From: Planctomyces sp.
GTDB lineage: Bacteria; Planctomycetota; Planctomycetia; Planctomycetales; Planctomycetaceae
Reading direction: 5' to 3'
Length of the DNA stretch: 64,000 bases
Assembly: GCA_016795105.1 (NCBI GenBank)
Contig: JAEUIH010000003.1
Location: 124,001 to 188,000, forward strand
Positions 45,757-54,121 of this stretch are shown in pieces; the first letter of the stretch is position 1; each line of letters opens with the position of its first letter. The notes under the pieces were generated by a model. The model saw only the letters and a list, made by a program, of their open reading frames with translations, ran no database searches and was not told where the DNA came from. A program made the translations under genes and the position numbers.

Positions 45757-46875
45757 CTATGAGGCATCCGGTGCCGGTGCCGACGGTGAGTTTGGCGGTA
45801 ACGCCGATGGCGTGTTTTGTGCCGGAGTCGCTGCTTCGGTGGTGGAAGCTGGAGTCACATCTTTTCGCTCACTGCAGCCGATACTGCTGCCTGACAGAGC
45901 TGCAACAAACAGAAGCACGGCAGTTTTCTCGGCTGTGCGGAAAAGCCTCGGCCGAATGTACCGATTCCAAACAGCTCGGATGGGGACCGAGAATGCAAAA
46001 TAGCAGAAGATGACGGGGACCGTCATTTCTGCCACGACATAAACCAGCAGCAGAGTAAACACAATTTGAAGTAATTGAATTCGACTGCGGTGTCCTCGAA
46101 TCAACTGATTGAAGACATGAGGATATCGAACTCGGGAGACCATCAGGATTGCGGTTGCCAGGGCAATGACGGGCAACAGAATGGAGAGCGCCGGGAGCAT
46201 GTAATCGAGTACGGATTCATTCCACGCAACGCCACGGGACGATACCTGTCGACTGGTCCCTTCAACAACTGTTGATGTGGAATCAGTCAATGGGCCTGTG
46301 GGAGAAGAGCCGATGTTCTTCAGCCCCTGGAGACCAATCGGAAACGACGCGATGATGCCGGCAGCGGCGGGTGAGGGAAGTCCACTGAAGCAGTCGTGTG
46401 AATCGTCGTCATCGGTTTCCACATTAAATCGGGCAAGTCGCAGGATCGCACAGACCATAAACAGCACGGCAATTGCCCAGAGCAGCCTCGGCGAATACTC
46501 AAACGGTGGAGGCACATCCAGTGATGCCATCAGATGATGTTCCGGATGAGTGAGTTTCAGCATCATAAATGCCGGGGCCACACCAAAGCTGATGGCGTCA
46601 CACAAGCTGTCGAGCTGTGCGCCAAAGTCGCTGGTTTGGTTCGCCAGTCGCGCTGCGCTGCCGTCGAGCATGTCGAACAGCATCGCCAGAAAGATCAACT
46701 GTGAAGCCAGGAACAGTTCGTTCCCGGAAAAGTTGTCGGGGCCGACCTTGGCCGTAATGGTAATCGCACCAAATCCGCAGACCGCATTTCCGAGCGTCAG
46801 CAGGGTGGGGATTACGGCGAAGACTTTTTGGCGGCGAGTCTTTCGTTGAGGATTACTGGCTGGACTGCTGCTCAT
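45757..46875 (-). CDS. pssA: CDP-diacylglycerol-serine O-phosphatidyltransferase
   Basis: A 372-residue inner-membrane enzyme that makes phosphatidylserine, the precursor of phosphatidylethanolamine. The CDP-alcohol phosphotransferase motif is complete: DGSAARLANQTSDFGAQLDSLCD near residue 72. About eight membrane helices follow. A short C-terminal extension is lipoprotein-like in composition (SSIGCSERKDVTP, then Pro/Ala/Ser), and it is atypical. Members are often paired with psd; no psd is seen here. Confidence 0.85.
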   Translation of the reverse strand: MSSSPASNPQRKTRRQKVFAVIPTLLTLGNAVCGFGAITITAKVGPDNFSGNELFLASQLIFLAMLFDMLDGSAARLANQTSDFGAQLDSLCDAISFGVAPAFMMLKLTHPEHHLMASLDVPPPFEYSPRLLWAIAVLFMVCAILRLARFNVETDDDDSHDCFSGLPSPAAAGIIASFPIGLQGLKNIGSSPTGPLTDSTSTVVEGTSRQVSSRGVAWNESVLDYMLPALSILLPVIALATAILMVSRVRYPHVFNQLIRGHRSRIQLLQIVFTLLLVYVVAEMTVPVIFCYFAFSVPIRAVWNRYIRPRLFRTAEKTAVLLFVAALSGSSIGCSERKDVTPASTTEAATPAQNTPSALPPNSPSAPAPDAS

Positions 46876-47187
46876 TACGACTTTCCTTCGCAGCGATCTG
46901 CGGTCGAGACGCCCGGCTGCTCATTTCTGCGGACTGATTCCGAATCGTGGGTTTGCAGAAAACCTGCCGGTTGATACTCCAGCCCAATATTCCGTCGAAC
47001 AATCGACGGGTCACATTTTTGCGATGAAGTCAACGACATTAGAACCAGATCTTCTCGAAAGAACGGTAATTTCACAATCCAAACCATCATCGTGGTCTTG
47101 CGGCTTCGTCTTTTCCAGCGTCTGGAATCAATCGAATGAAGTTTCCCGGAAAGTAGCGATTTTCAAGTCAATAAACCATTCGGAAGA
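46876..47187. other. Intergenic region, no supported gene
   Basis: 312 bases. A 71-codon frame on the minus strand ends with a TAATG overlap of pssA, but its composition does not look like a protein and it has no ribosome site. I see no hairpin or clear promoter. Confidence 0.5.
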
Positions 47188-48180
47188 CTAGCGGGTGACC
47201 TCCGCAAGCTCCGAATTTCGCTCCGCCAGGATTCGGCCAATTGCATTGATTGAGTCCGGATTCAGCACGCGATCCCCGGCGGTCACAGTCTCTTCAATCT
47301 GTTTCGCGCTGCGAGCACCCACAATAGCAGATGTGACTTCGGGGCGACGAAGCGTCCATGCAATGGCCAGTTCCGCAACTGTCCAGCCCAGGGCGTCGGA
47401 AATCGCCTGCAGCGATGACACAAATCGAAGATTGATGTCCAGTTGCGGTGGATTGAAACGAGGGTCACGAGAACGATGGTCCTTTGCAGATAACGCCTGA
47501 ACCCGATCACGTGAGAAACTGCCAGTCAGCAACCCCTTTCCCATTGGACTGTAGCAGAGGACTGAAACGTCGTTCGCCCCGCACCACGGCAGTATTTCCG
47601 ACTCGATCTCAGGGGCAATCATACTGTACGGCGGCTGAAGCGAAACAATTGGGTGGATCGATTGCAGACGCTGCATCTGCTGCACCGAATGATTCGATAC
47701 ACCAATGTAGCGGACTTTGCCCTGTTGTTTGAGGTCTGTCAGCGTTTGCCACGCTTCCTCAATGTCCTCGTCCGGTTCTGGCCAGTGCAGTTGATAGAGA
47801 TCAATACAGTCGACGCCAAGTCTCTTTAAGCTGCCTTCACACTCGGCGATTACACTGCCCCGTTTGAGCTTCTTTTCAATTTCCCCATTCCCAGCCGGCA
47901 CACGCCCGCACTTTGTTGCAATCAGCGGCCGTTGAGCAACAGGAATCTGCCTGAGTGCTTTTCCAACCAGCTCTTCACTTCGCCCCTCTCCATAGATCGC
48001 GGCAGTGTCTATCCAGTTGATGCCCTTCTCGACAGCAGCCGTGATCGCACCAATCGCATCACTCTCGTCCTGATCTCCCCACCCAAATTTCCAGTCACCC
48101 CCGCCAATTGCCCACGTACCCAAACCAACAACGCTGAGGGACAACCCAGTATTCGAAAACGGGCGGAACAACATAGCCAA
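47188..48180 (-). CDS. Aldo/keto reductase
   Basis: A 330-residue NADPH-dependent oxidoreductase with the AKR (beta/alpha)8 fold. The catalytic tetrad is complete: Asp58 and Tyr63 in WIDTAAIYGEGRSEE, Lys90 in LIATKCG, and His132 in LYQLHWPEPDED. Pyridine-nucleotide contacts include GVSNHSVQQM and the C-terminal AIVGARSAKQIEE. The TTG at 48180 has AGGGA five bases upstream; ATG 48174 is two codons in. Substrate not deducible. Confidence 0.9.
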   Translation of the reverse strand: MAMLFRPFSNTGLSLSVVGLGTWAIGGGDWKFGWGDQDESDAIGAITAAVEKGINWIDTAAIYGEGRSEELVGKALRQIPVAQRPLIATKCGRVPAGNGEIEKKLKRGSVIAECEGSLKRLGVDCIDLYQLHWPEPDEDIEEAWQTLTDLKQQGKVRYIGVSNHSVQQMQRLQSIHPIVSLQPPYSMIAPEIESEILPWCGANDVSVLCYSPMGKGLLTGSFSRDRVQALSAKDHRSRDPRFNPPQLDINLRFVSSLQAISDALGWTVAELAIAWTLRRPEVTSAIVGARSAKQIEETVTAGDRVLNPDSINAIGRILAERNSELAEVTR

Positions 48181-48612
48181 TGAATTCCCTGAAGAAGATC
48201 ACCGAACATCAGATCACAGATCAACAGAAACGAAGTGTACCACCCCATCACCCCCACATTCGACCCCACCAGCTTCATCACCACAATGGACATATATATG
48301 TGTTCACTCATTAAAGGGGTCAGGACTCGTTTTAATGAGTCCTGACCCCTTTAATGAGGATGAATGAGATGAGTAGGGTGTTTGGGGTGGCCTTGAGAAG
48401 GTGCAGAATCGGGCAGAGTCAGCTGTGTTGTGGATGGAGTTGATCGGTAAAAACTGGTGTTCCAGAAATTGGGTAACATTTGCTAAAGTTTGACTCGGAC
48501 ACGTTGGATGCCGCGCTTGGTTCGGATGGGCGGAGGGGGCATCACTGGAGGATCAGGAGTCGCGAACTGACAACAGGTAACTGGTCAGTTTCTACAGGGA
48601 AAGGAACCCGCA
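48181..48612. other. Intergenic region holding a long palindrome
   Basis: About 430 bases with no gene; the only notable element is the palindrome at 48307-48358, listed separately. Confidence 0.6.
48307..48358. repeat. Perfect 22-base inverted repeat (REP-like element)
   Basis: Perfect 22-base arms at 48307-48328 (starting ctcattaaaggggtcagg) and 48337-48358, separated by eight bases (gttttaat). It is much longer than a terminator stem and is not followed by a U-run on either side. The sequence type is reminiscent of the REP elements mobilised by RAYT-type tyrosine transposases; no transposase gene is in the window. Confidence 0.9.
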
Positions 48613-50229
48613 ATGCTGTACAGCAAATGGAAGGAAGCGTGCCGTTCACTAGGAGTGGCCATTCTGACAGTCGCATTCAGTGCATCGTTATTTGCACAGC
48701 CTGCGACGCGAGTTGGGCGGACGGATTCAGATATTGATAATTTGAACCGGATGTTGATGGACGGCGACCTTCAGAGCCGGGATCCGTCAATTCGCAGCAA
48801 TTCGCTTTTGGACATCAATCCCAACATAGATTATTCGAAGGTCAACCAGCAGGTTCTGACAAACCTTGTGAAAGAGGCTGTGGACGAGTCGACTCGCTTG
48901 TATCAGTCTTTGGATGCTGATTATCGTCGCAATCCGACGTCACCGCTTCGTCCGCTGCTGAGTCAGCTTCTGCAGTTGAGAGCTCAGGCTTCCCGTCTGA
49001 ACCAGGCGCTGATTGACCGGGTGCCGTTGCAGCAGATTGTGGTTGACTTTCGTAAGCTGGATAGTGAATGGCGGCTCTTGTCGCACCGATTGGCTCAGAC
49101 GCCTCAGGTCGGCACTGCAAGTCGTGACAGCGTGGATCGCATTGATCGTATTGACCGGGAAATTGGCAAGCTGTTTCAGGTTGAACCAACTCTGGACCGG
49201 AAGAGTCTGCTTCAGCAACTCGCCTCAATGGAGAGTGCGTTCCGGGTTCTGGTGGACGAGCTGCGGTTTGATACAACGGGCGGCAGCAAAGTCATGCAGA
49301 TGGAATCAGATGCTCGCAAGATTCAGTCTCAGGTGATTCGTATCGAAGATGCAATTTATGCTCAGGCCCGTTACGACCAGATCGTCAACGAATACGGTAA
49401 GTTCTCCCGGATGTGGGTCGTGTTGCTGGATCAGCTTCGGACGATGGACAATCGTCAGATTGAGCGACAGGTTCGATATATTGCGGACAGCAATAATTCG
49501 GTCCAGGATCTGCTGTGGATGGAGACATCAGCCGATCGCACACAGTTGAAGCAGGTGACATCGGTACTGATGCGGGATGTCAACGAATTCTATACTCGCA
49601 CAAATCTATCATTGTTGCTGTCCTTCAAGGATCGCACATCTGTTCTGACGGTTGCCGATGATTTCTTTGGCACGGTCCAGAACTTCAAGGACTTGCTGGA
49701 TCGAAATGAATCGGATGCTCAGCTGGTTGAAGCATATCAGTCGGTGGAGGAGTACGGAAATCGGTTTCAGCAGACATTCAGCCGCATGAACAGTTCGGTT
49801 GCCCGCATTGTTCTGGGGCGAATTGAAGATGGGATCGCTTCGCTGCGAGGTGAGCTGAATATTTCGGGAACTGTCACCGACATTGATACACGAGATCTGC
49901 TGACCTATGCGGCGTCACTCGAGAATCTGGCAGAACAGCTGGACTTTGATGTCCGTCACTGGCTGAACTCAGATCGCCAGAGTTTCCGCAACGAAGCTCT
50001 GCAGGCATCCAGTGCATTCGTTCAGCGATCGCGTCGAATTCACCAGGTACTTCAGGGGCGGCCAACGCGTCAGGAACTGATTCGGGAAACGCAGTCGCTC
50101 TACGAAGATTTCCGCAAGATCTACGGTTACCTCGGATATTGCCGCACCAGTGATCGAGCCAACCTGGCCCAGATGGCTGGTGAAATTCGACAGACGATTG
50201 TCGACATCAGTGCTCCCCTGCAGTTCTGA
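48613..50229 (+). CDS. Exported helical protein of unknown function
   Basis: A 538-residue protein beginning at ATG 48613 with AAGGA ten bases upstream. A signal peptide (SLGVAILTVAFSASLFAQ) is followed by long alpha-helical stretches throughout. The only feature I can name is the absence of Cys-rich or metal motifs; SDIDNLNRMLMDGDLQS and FDVRHWLNSDRQSFRNEA are typical of its helices. It may be a structural or scaffold protein of the planctomycete periplasm, but this is a guess. Confidence 0.65.
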   Translation: MLYSKWKEACRSLGVAILTVAFSASLFAQPATRVGRTDSDIDNLNRMLMDGDLQSRDPSIRSNSLLDINPNIDYSKVNQQVLTNLVKEAVDESTRLYQSLDADYRRNPTSPLRPLLSQLLQLRAQASRLNQALIDRVPLQQIVVDFRKLDSEWRLLSHRLAQTPQVGTASRDSVDRIDRIDREIGKLFQVEPTLDRKSLLQQLASMESAFRVLVDELRFDTTGGSKVMQMESDARKIQSQVIRIEDAIYAQARYDQIVNEYGKFSRMWVVLLDQLRTMDNRQIERQVRYIADSNNSVQDLLWMETSADRTQLKQVTSVLMRDVNEFYTRTNLSLLLSFKDRTSVLTVADDFFGTVQNFKDLLDRNESDAQLVEAYQSVEEYGNRFQQTFSRMNSSVARIVLGRIEDGIASLRGELNISGTVTDIDTRDLLTYAASLENLAEQLDFDVRHWLNSDRQSFRNEALQASSAFVQRSRRIHQVLQGRPTRQELIRETQSLYEDFRKIYGYLGYCRTSDRANLAQMAGEIRQTIVDISAPLQF

Positions 50230-50278
50230 AGATCGTAGTCCCCCGGCGGCAAGAGTCGTCGTTGTTCAGGCTTGCCAG

Positions 50279-50311
50279 ACAACCTTCTCTTCGGAGAAGG
50301 TTGTTTCATTT
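50279..50311 (+). terminator. Terminator with UUCG tetraloop
   Basis: Perfect 11-base arms (ACAACCTTCTC and GAGAAGGTTGT, 50279-50289 and 50294-50304) close a TTCG loop, an exceptionally stable tetraloop. TTCATTT follows. It stands 49 bases after the exported helical protein gene. Confidence 0.85.
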
Positions 50312-50318
50312 CCACTCT

Positions 50319-50358
50319 GTTCAAAATCTTGATTCAGGGTTCAAAATCTTGATTCAGG
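50319..50358. repeat. Perfect 20-base tandem duplication
   Basis: The unit gttcaaaatcttgattcagg occurs at 50319-50338 and 50339-50358. The second copy contains the stop codon of the exonuclease gene on the minus strand. Confidence 0.9.
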
Positions 50359-51169
50359 CTTCGGCCACGACTCTGGTCTTATGTTCCCATGCTTTGAGAT
50401 AGTGTTGATAGGCTGGATGTCCGGAGGCCTGTTCTTCGAGCATCTGGCGAGTGATGGCGAGAAGTCGCCGTTCATCGTCCAGCGTCAGTCTGCCCGTCAG
50501 AACTCGACTTCGAAGGAAGACAAAGTACGTATCGAGCACATCACATCGGCAGTAGTCATTAATCAGTTCGGTTTGGCCATCATAAAACAGGTCCTGAACC
50601 TGTGACCCATCAATGAGCGACTTGCCGGGTTTGTCGATCAGATTGGCCAGCAGATTCAGTCCGCCACTGATACGGACAGCGCTGTAGTTTGAGAAGAAGT
50701 CCTGCAGGTCAAGATGAGCGTCGATGTTATAGCGATTTCGTGCCTGCTCATAGGATCGTGATTCAACATTGAACCACGCTGGCACGCTGATGCCATATCG
50801 AAATGCGCCAAATTCCATGACGGGAAGGTCATAGCCTCGGCCGTTAAAGGTGACCAGAGTAGGGCGGCCATAGTGCTGCCATCCCTGCCAGAAGCGTCTC
50901 ACAATTTCGTGAGGCCGAAACTCGGGGGGATCGAGAACCGCCAGGTCAATCATCCTGAAGTCGGCTGCTACCTTAGCCACTGCGACTGAGATCGGCACAA
51001 CAAATGTTGGCGGAAGAACGTCGCGCCCTGTCTCCTCAAGCAGTTCTTTGCGGTATCGATCAGTAGCTTCACGTCCGCTGAGGGGTTCATCCGGATAGCG
51101 GACTCGCTGAATCAGCTCACCATCACCGACGGTTTCCACGTCAAAGATCAGATACTTGACTTCACTCAC
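50354..51169 (-). CDS. PolB-like predicted 3'-5' exonuclease
   Basis: A 271-residue protein of the DNA polymerase B-like exonuclease family. GTG 51169 follows GGGAG at 7 bases. The RNase H-fold acidic residues are in [12 protein letters not shown] (Asp, Glu), [12 protein letters not shown] and [11 protein letters not shown]. These are the DEDD positions for two-metal catalysis. It is a stand-alone nuclease, probably of DNA repair or processing. Confidence 0.85.
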   Translation of the reverse strand: MSEVKYLIFDVETVGDGELIQRVRYPDEPLSGREATDRYRKELLEETGRDVLPPTFVVPISVAVAKVAADFRMIDLAVLDPPEFRPHEIVRRFWQGWQHYGRPTLVTFNGRGYDLPVMEFGAFRYGISVPAWFNVESRSYEQARNRYNIDAHLDLQDFFSNYSAVRISGGLNLLANLIDKPGKSLIDGSQVQDLFYDGQTELINDYCRCDVLDTYFVFLRSRVLTGRLTLDDERRLLAITRQMLEEQASGHPAYQHYLKAWEHKTRVVAEA

Positions 51170-51375
51170 GATGAAACTCCCTGCGGACAGAAGTCGGTCT
51201 GGCAAACACGCATCGTGACGAGAAAGAAGTCATCAGGCAAATCAGCTTCACACAAAAATTGTGCCGGTATCTAAGGGCTGGCCTCTATATCCATCAGCAA
51301 GGCGGAATTCTAAAGTCACTCAACTTGATCCTGGTCAACTGGAAGTTGTGATTTGAACCGCGAAACGGGAGTCCC

Positions 51376-53487
51376 ATGGCAAAATCGCGAAAGAAGCCAT
51401 CAAAATCGTCAGTGGATGGCGATGGCGTTGAGTCTCGTGGAAAAAGGCAGGCAAAGGCTGACGGCACAGAATGCTTCCTGACAACCAATCAGGGGCTTCC
51501 TGTATCCGACAATCAGAACTCCCTCCACACATCGCAAAACGGCCCCGTACTCCTGGAGGATTTTATACTCAGGGAGAAGATTACTCACTTTGATCATGAG
51601 CGAATTCCGGAACGCATTGTTCATGCGCGTGGAACAGGAGCGCATGGTTACTTTGAACTGACAGAATCACTGGCTGATTACACGACGGCTCGCGTCCTGA
51701 CGGAAGTCGGAATGCGGACTCCTGTATTCGCGCGATTTTCAACCGTTGCCGGTGGTGCAGGCTCCGCCGATACTCCGCGTGATGTTCGCGGTTTTGCGGT
51801 CAAGTTCTATACATCTGAAGGAAACTGAGATCTCGTCGGAAACAACGTCCCAGTGTTCTTTATTCAGGATGCCATCAAGTTTCCGGACCTTGTCCATGCT
51901 CTGAAAATGGAGCCAGATCGGGGATTTCCACAGGCCGCAAGTGCTCATGATACGTTCTGGGACTTTATCTCCCTGATGCCGGAATCCATGCATATGGTGA
52001 TGTGGGCCATGAGTGACAGAACTCTTCCACGATCTCTTCGCATGATGGATGGTTTTGGCGTGCATTCGTTTCGCATGGTGAATGCCAGCGGCGAATCCAC
52101 GTTCGTGAAGTTTCACTGGCGTGCGGCACTTGGCGTTCAGTCAATGGTCTGGGATGAAGCGGTCAGGACAGCCGGAGCCGATCCCGATTTTCACAGAAGG
52201 GACCTCTGGGATGCGATTCAGTCCGGTGATTTCCCTGAGTGGGAACTTTCTGTGCAGCTGTTTACTGAAGAGGAGGCTCAGGAGTTTCCGTTCGACCACC
52301 TCGACCCAACCAAACTGATTCCGGAAGAGCTCGTTCCTCTGCTGCCAATTGGTCGGATGGTACTGGATCGAATGCCGGATAATTTCTTCGCTGAGACCGA
52401 GCAGGTTGCATTCTGTCCTGCCAATATTGTGCCTGGTATCGACTTCAGCAATGACCCATTGCTGCAGGGGCGGCTGTTCTCTTATCAGGATACACAGCTG
52501 CTTCGTCTGGGGTCCCCCAACTTTCATCAGTTGCCGATCAATCTGGCTCGTTGTCCAGTCAACAACAATCAGCGAGATGGACGCATGCAGATGCAGGTAC
52601 CAACGGGTCGGGTGAATTACGAGCCAAACAGTCTTGGCGGTCGCAGTCCAAAAGAAATGGCAGCAGGGTTTCGGACCTTTCCTGAGGCACAGCCGTACTC
52701 TTCGTCGAACAGCAAGGGGCGAATTCGGTCGGAGAGCTTTGCAGATCATTTCAGTCAGGCGACGATGTTCTATCGCAGTCAGTCAGCGACAGAGCAGTCA
52801 CACATTGTCTCTGCATTGATCTTTGAGCTCTCAAAGGTGGAAACGCCGGAGATTCGCTGCCGGGTCGTGGGATGCCTGCATCAAATCGACGAAGATCTGG
52901 CCGTGAGAGTGTCCAACGGTCTTGGCTTAACGGGAGTTCCTCAGACTCTGGAATCACCGGCAGGCATTATTGAGTATCCGACATTCTGTTCGCTTCAGCT
53001 GATCAATGAACGGCAGAGGACTCTGCGGGGACGGTGTGTTGGGATCATGATCAGCGATGGATCGGATGCTTTACTACTCGATACGGTTCGTTCAGAGATT
53101 CAGCATGCCGGAGCGAGTACTCGAATTGTGGCGCCTCGCATCGGGGAAACAAAACTGAGCAACGGCGTGCAGATTGTGACTGACGGACAACTCGCCGGTC
53201 ATCCGTCAGTATTCTTCGACGCCATTGTTGTTTTGCTCACCGTCGAGGCTGCCACTTTTCTTACTCGGGATGCCTCAGCGACGAGCTTTGTGCGAGACGC
53301 TTACACGCACCTCAAGGCGATCGCGGTTGACATCGGTGGTCAAATTCTGATGGATGCAGCTGGTTGTGAAGTCGACGAATCCGTGGTCAAACTCTGTGAA
53401 GCGGACGCCGATTCCATCCGACAGTTCCTGTCTGCTGCGGAAACACGCCTATGGTCAAGAGAGCCAGCGATCCGCAGCATGCCCTAA
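51376..53487 (+). pseudogene. katE: Large-subunit (HPII-type) catalase interrupted by a TGA codon
   Basis: Two reading frames, 51376-51828 and the rest to 53487, are in the same frame and together form one catalase of about 703 codons. They are separated only by TGA at 51826-51828. The first part has the distal His83 in [13 protein letters not shown]. The second has GNNVPVFFIQDA with the catalytic Asn, RLFSYQDTQ with the proximal Tyr, and a C-terminal flavodoxin/DJ-1-like domain (VGIMISDGSDALLL...). The stop falls where catalases have Trp in EGNWDLVGNN, so a TGG to TGA change is the simplest reading. GGGAG precedes ATG 51376. Alternatives are sequencing error or read-through. Confidence 0.85.
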
Positions 53488-53534
53488 GTATTGAGGCAAT
53501 TCCCCGTTTTGTTTTTGAAGAGGAGTTAAATTCG

Positions 53535-54047
53535 ATGGCAGCGTCAGATACCGTAACCGAATTGCATGAACTTTTTGTTGGTCAGCTGCGAGATATTCTA
53601 TGGGCTGAAAAGCAATTGCTGAAGGCAATTCCGAAGAAGGTCAAGCTTGCTAAGTCTGCGGCTTTGAAAACCGCATTCGGAGCTCATCTTGCTGAAACCG
53701 AGGAACAGGTTGCAAGACTTATACGCATCTTTGAAGACCTCGGTCTGGCTCCTCGAGCAAAGAAATGCGATGCAATGGAGGGGCTTCTGACCGAAGGCGA
53801 TGAGCTTGCTGAAGAGTATTCGGATTCCGCTGCACTGGACGCCGCGCTGATCTGTGCTGCTCAGAAGATCGAACACTACGAGATAGCAACGTACGGAACA
53901 TTGCGGGCCTTTGCATCTCAGCTGGGACTTCATGATTCTGAAAAGCTGATTGCTCTGACCCTGAAAGAGGAAACGGGTGCAGATCAGAAGTTAAGTCAAA
54001 TCGCCATGAAGACCGTCAATGTCAATGCGAATTCTGAAGACCAGTGA
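53535..54047 (+). CDS. DUF892 ferritin-like protein (YciE/YciF family)
   Basis: A 170-residue four-helix protein. ATG 53535 follows GAGGAG and begins MAASDTVTELHELFVGQLRDILWAEKQL, a DUF892 opening. Glu/His residues in HLAETEEQVARL and AAQKIEHYEIATYGTL would bind a di-metal site as in rubrerythrin-like proteins. The family is associated with stress and oxidative damage. It begins 48 bases after the catalase stop, and the two probably form one transcription unit. Confidence 0.85.
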   Translation: MAASDTVTELHELFVGQLRDILWAEKQLLKAIPKKVKLAKSAALKTAFGAHLAETEEQVARLIRIFEDLGLAPRAKKCDAMEGLLTEGDELAEEYSDSAALDAALICAAQKIEHYEIATYGTLRAFASQLGLHDSEKLIALTLKEETGADQKLSQIAMKTVNVNANSEDQ

Positions 54048-54121
54048 TCTATGTTTGGTTACTAATTTAAGCAAGCCGGCAGTTGCAGCACCTTCGATGC
54101 GTTTGCGTCGCAGATGCTGAA

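Noticed and set aside
46875-47090. 71-codon minus-strand frame ending in TAATG at the pssA start
   Set aside because: The overlap looks like coupling, but there is no ribosome site, no family and no sensible composition.
51206-51375. Sigma-54 promoter for the catalase
   Set aside because: I checked for GG and GC ten bases apart and found none in the leader region.
51826-51828. Selenocysteine at the catalase TGA
   Set aside because: The conserved residue here is Trp, not Cys or Sec, and I see no convincing SECIS-like hairpin just after it.
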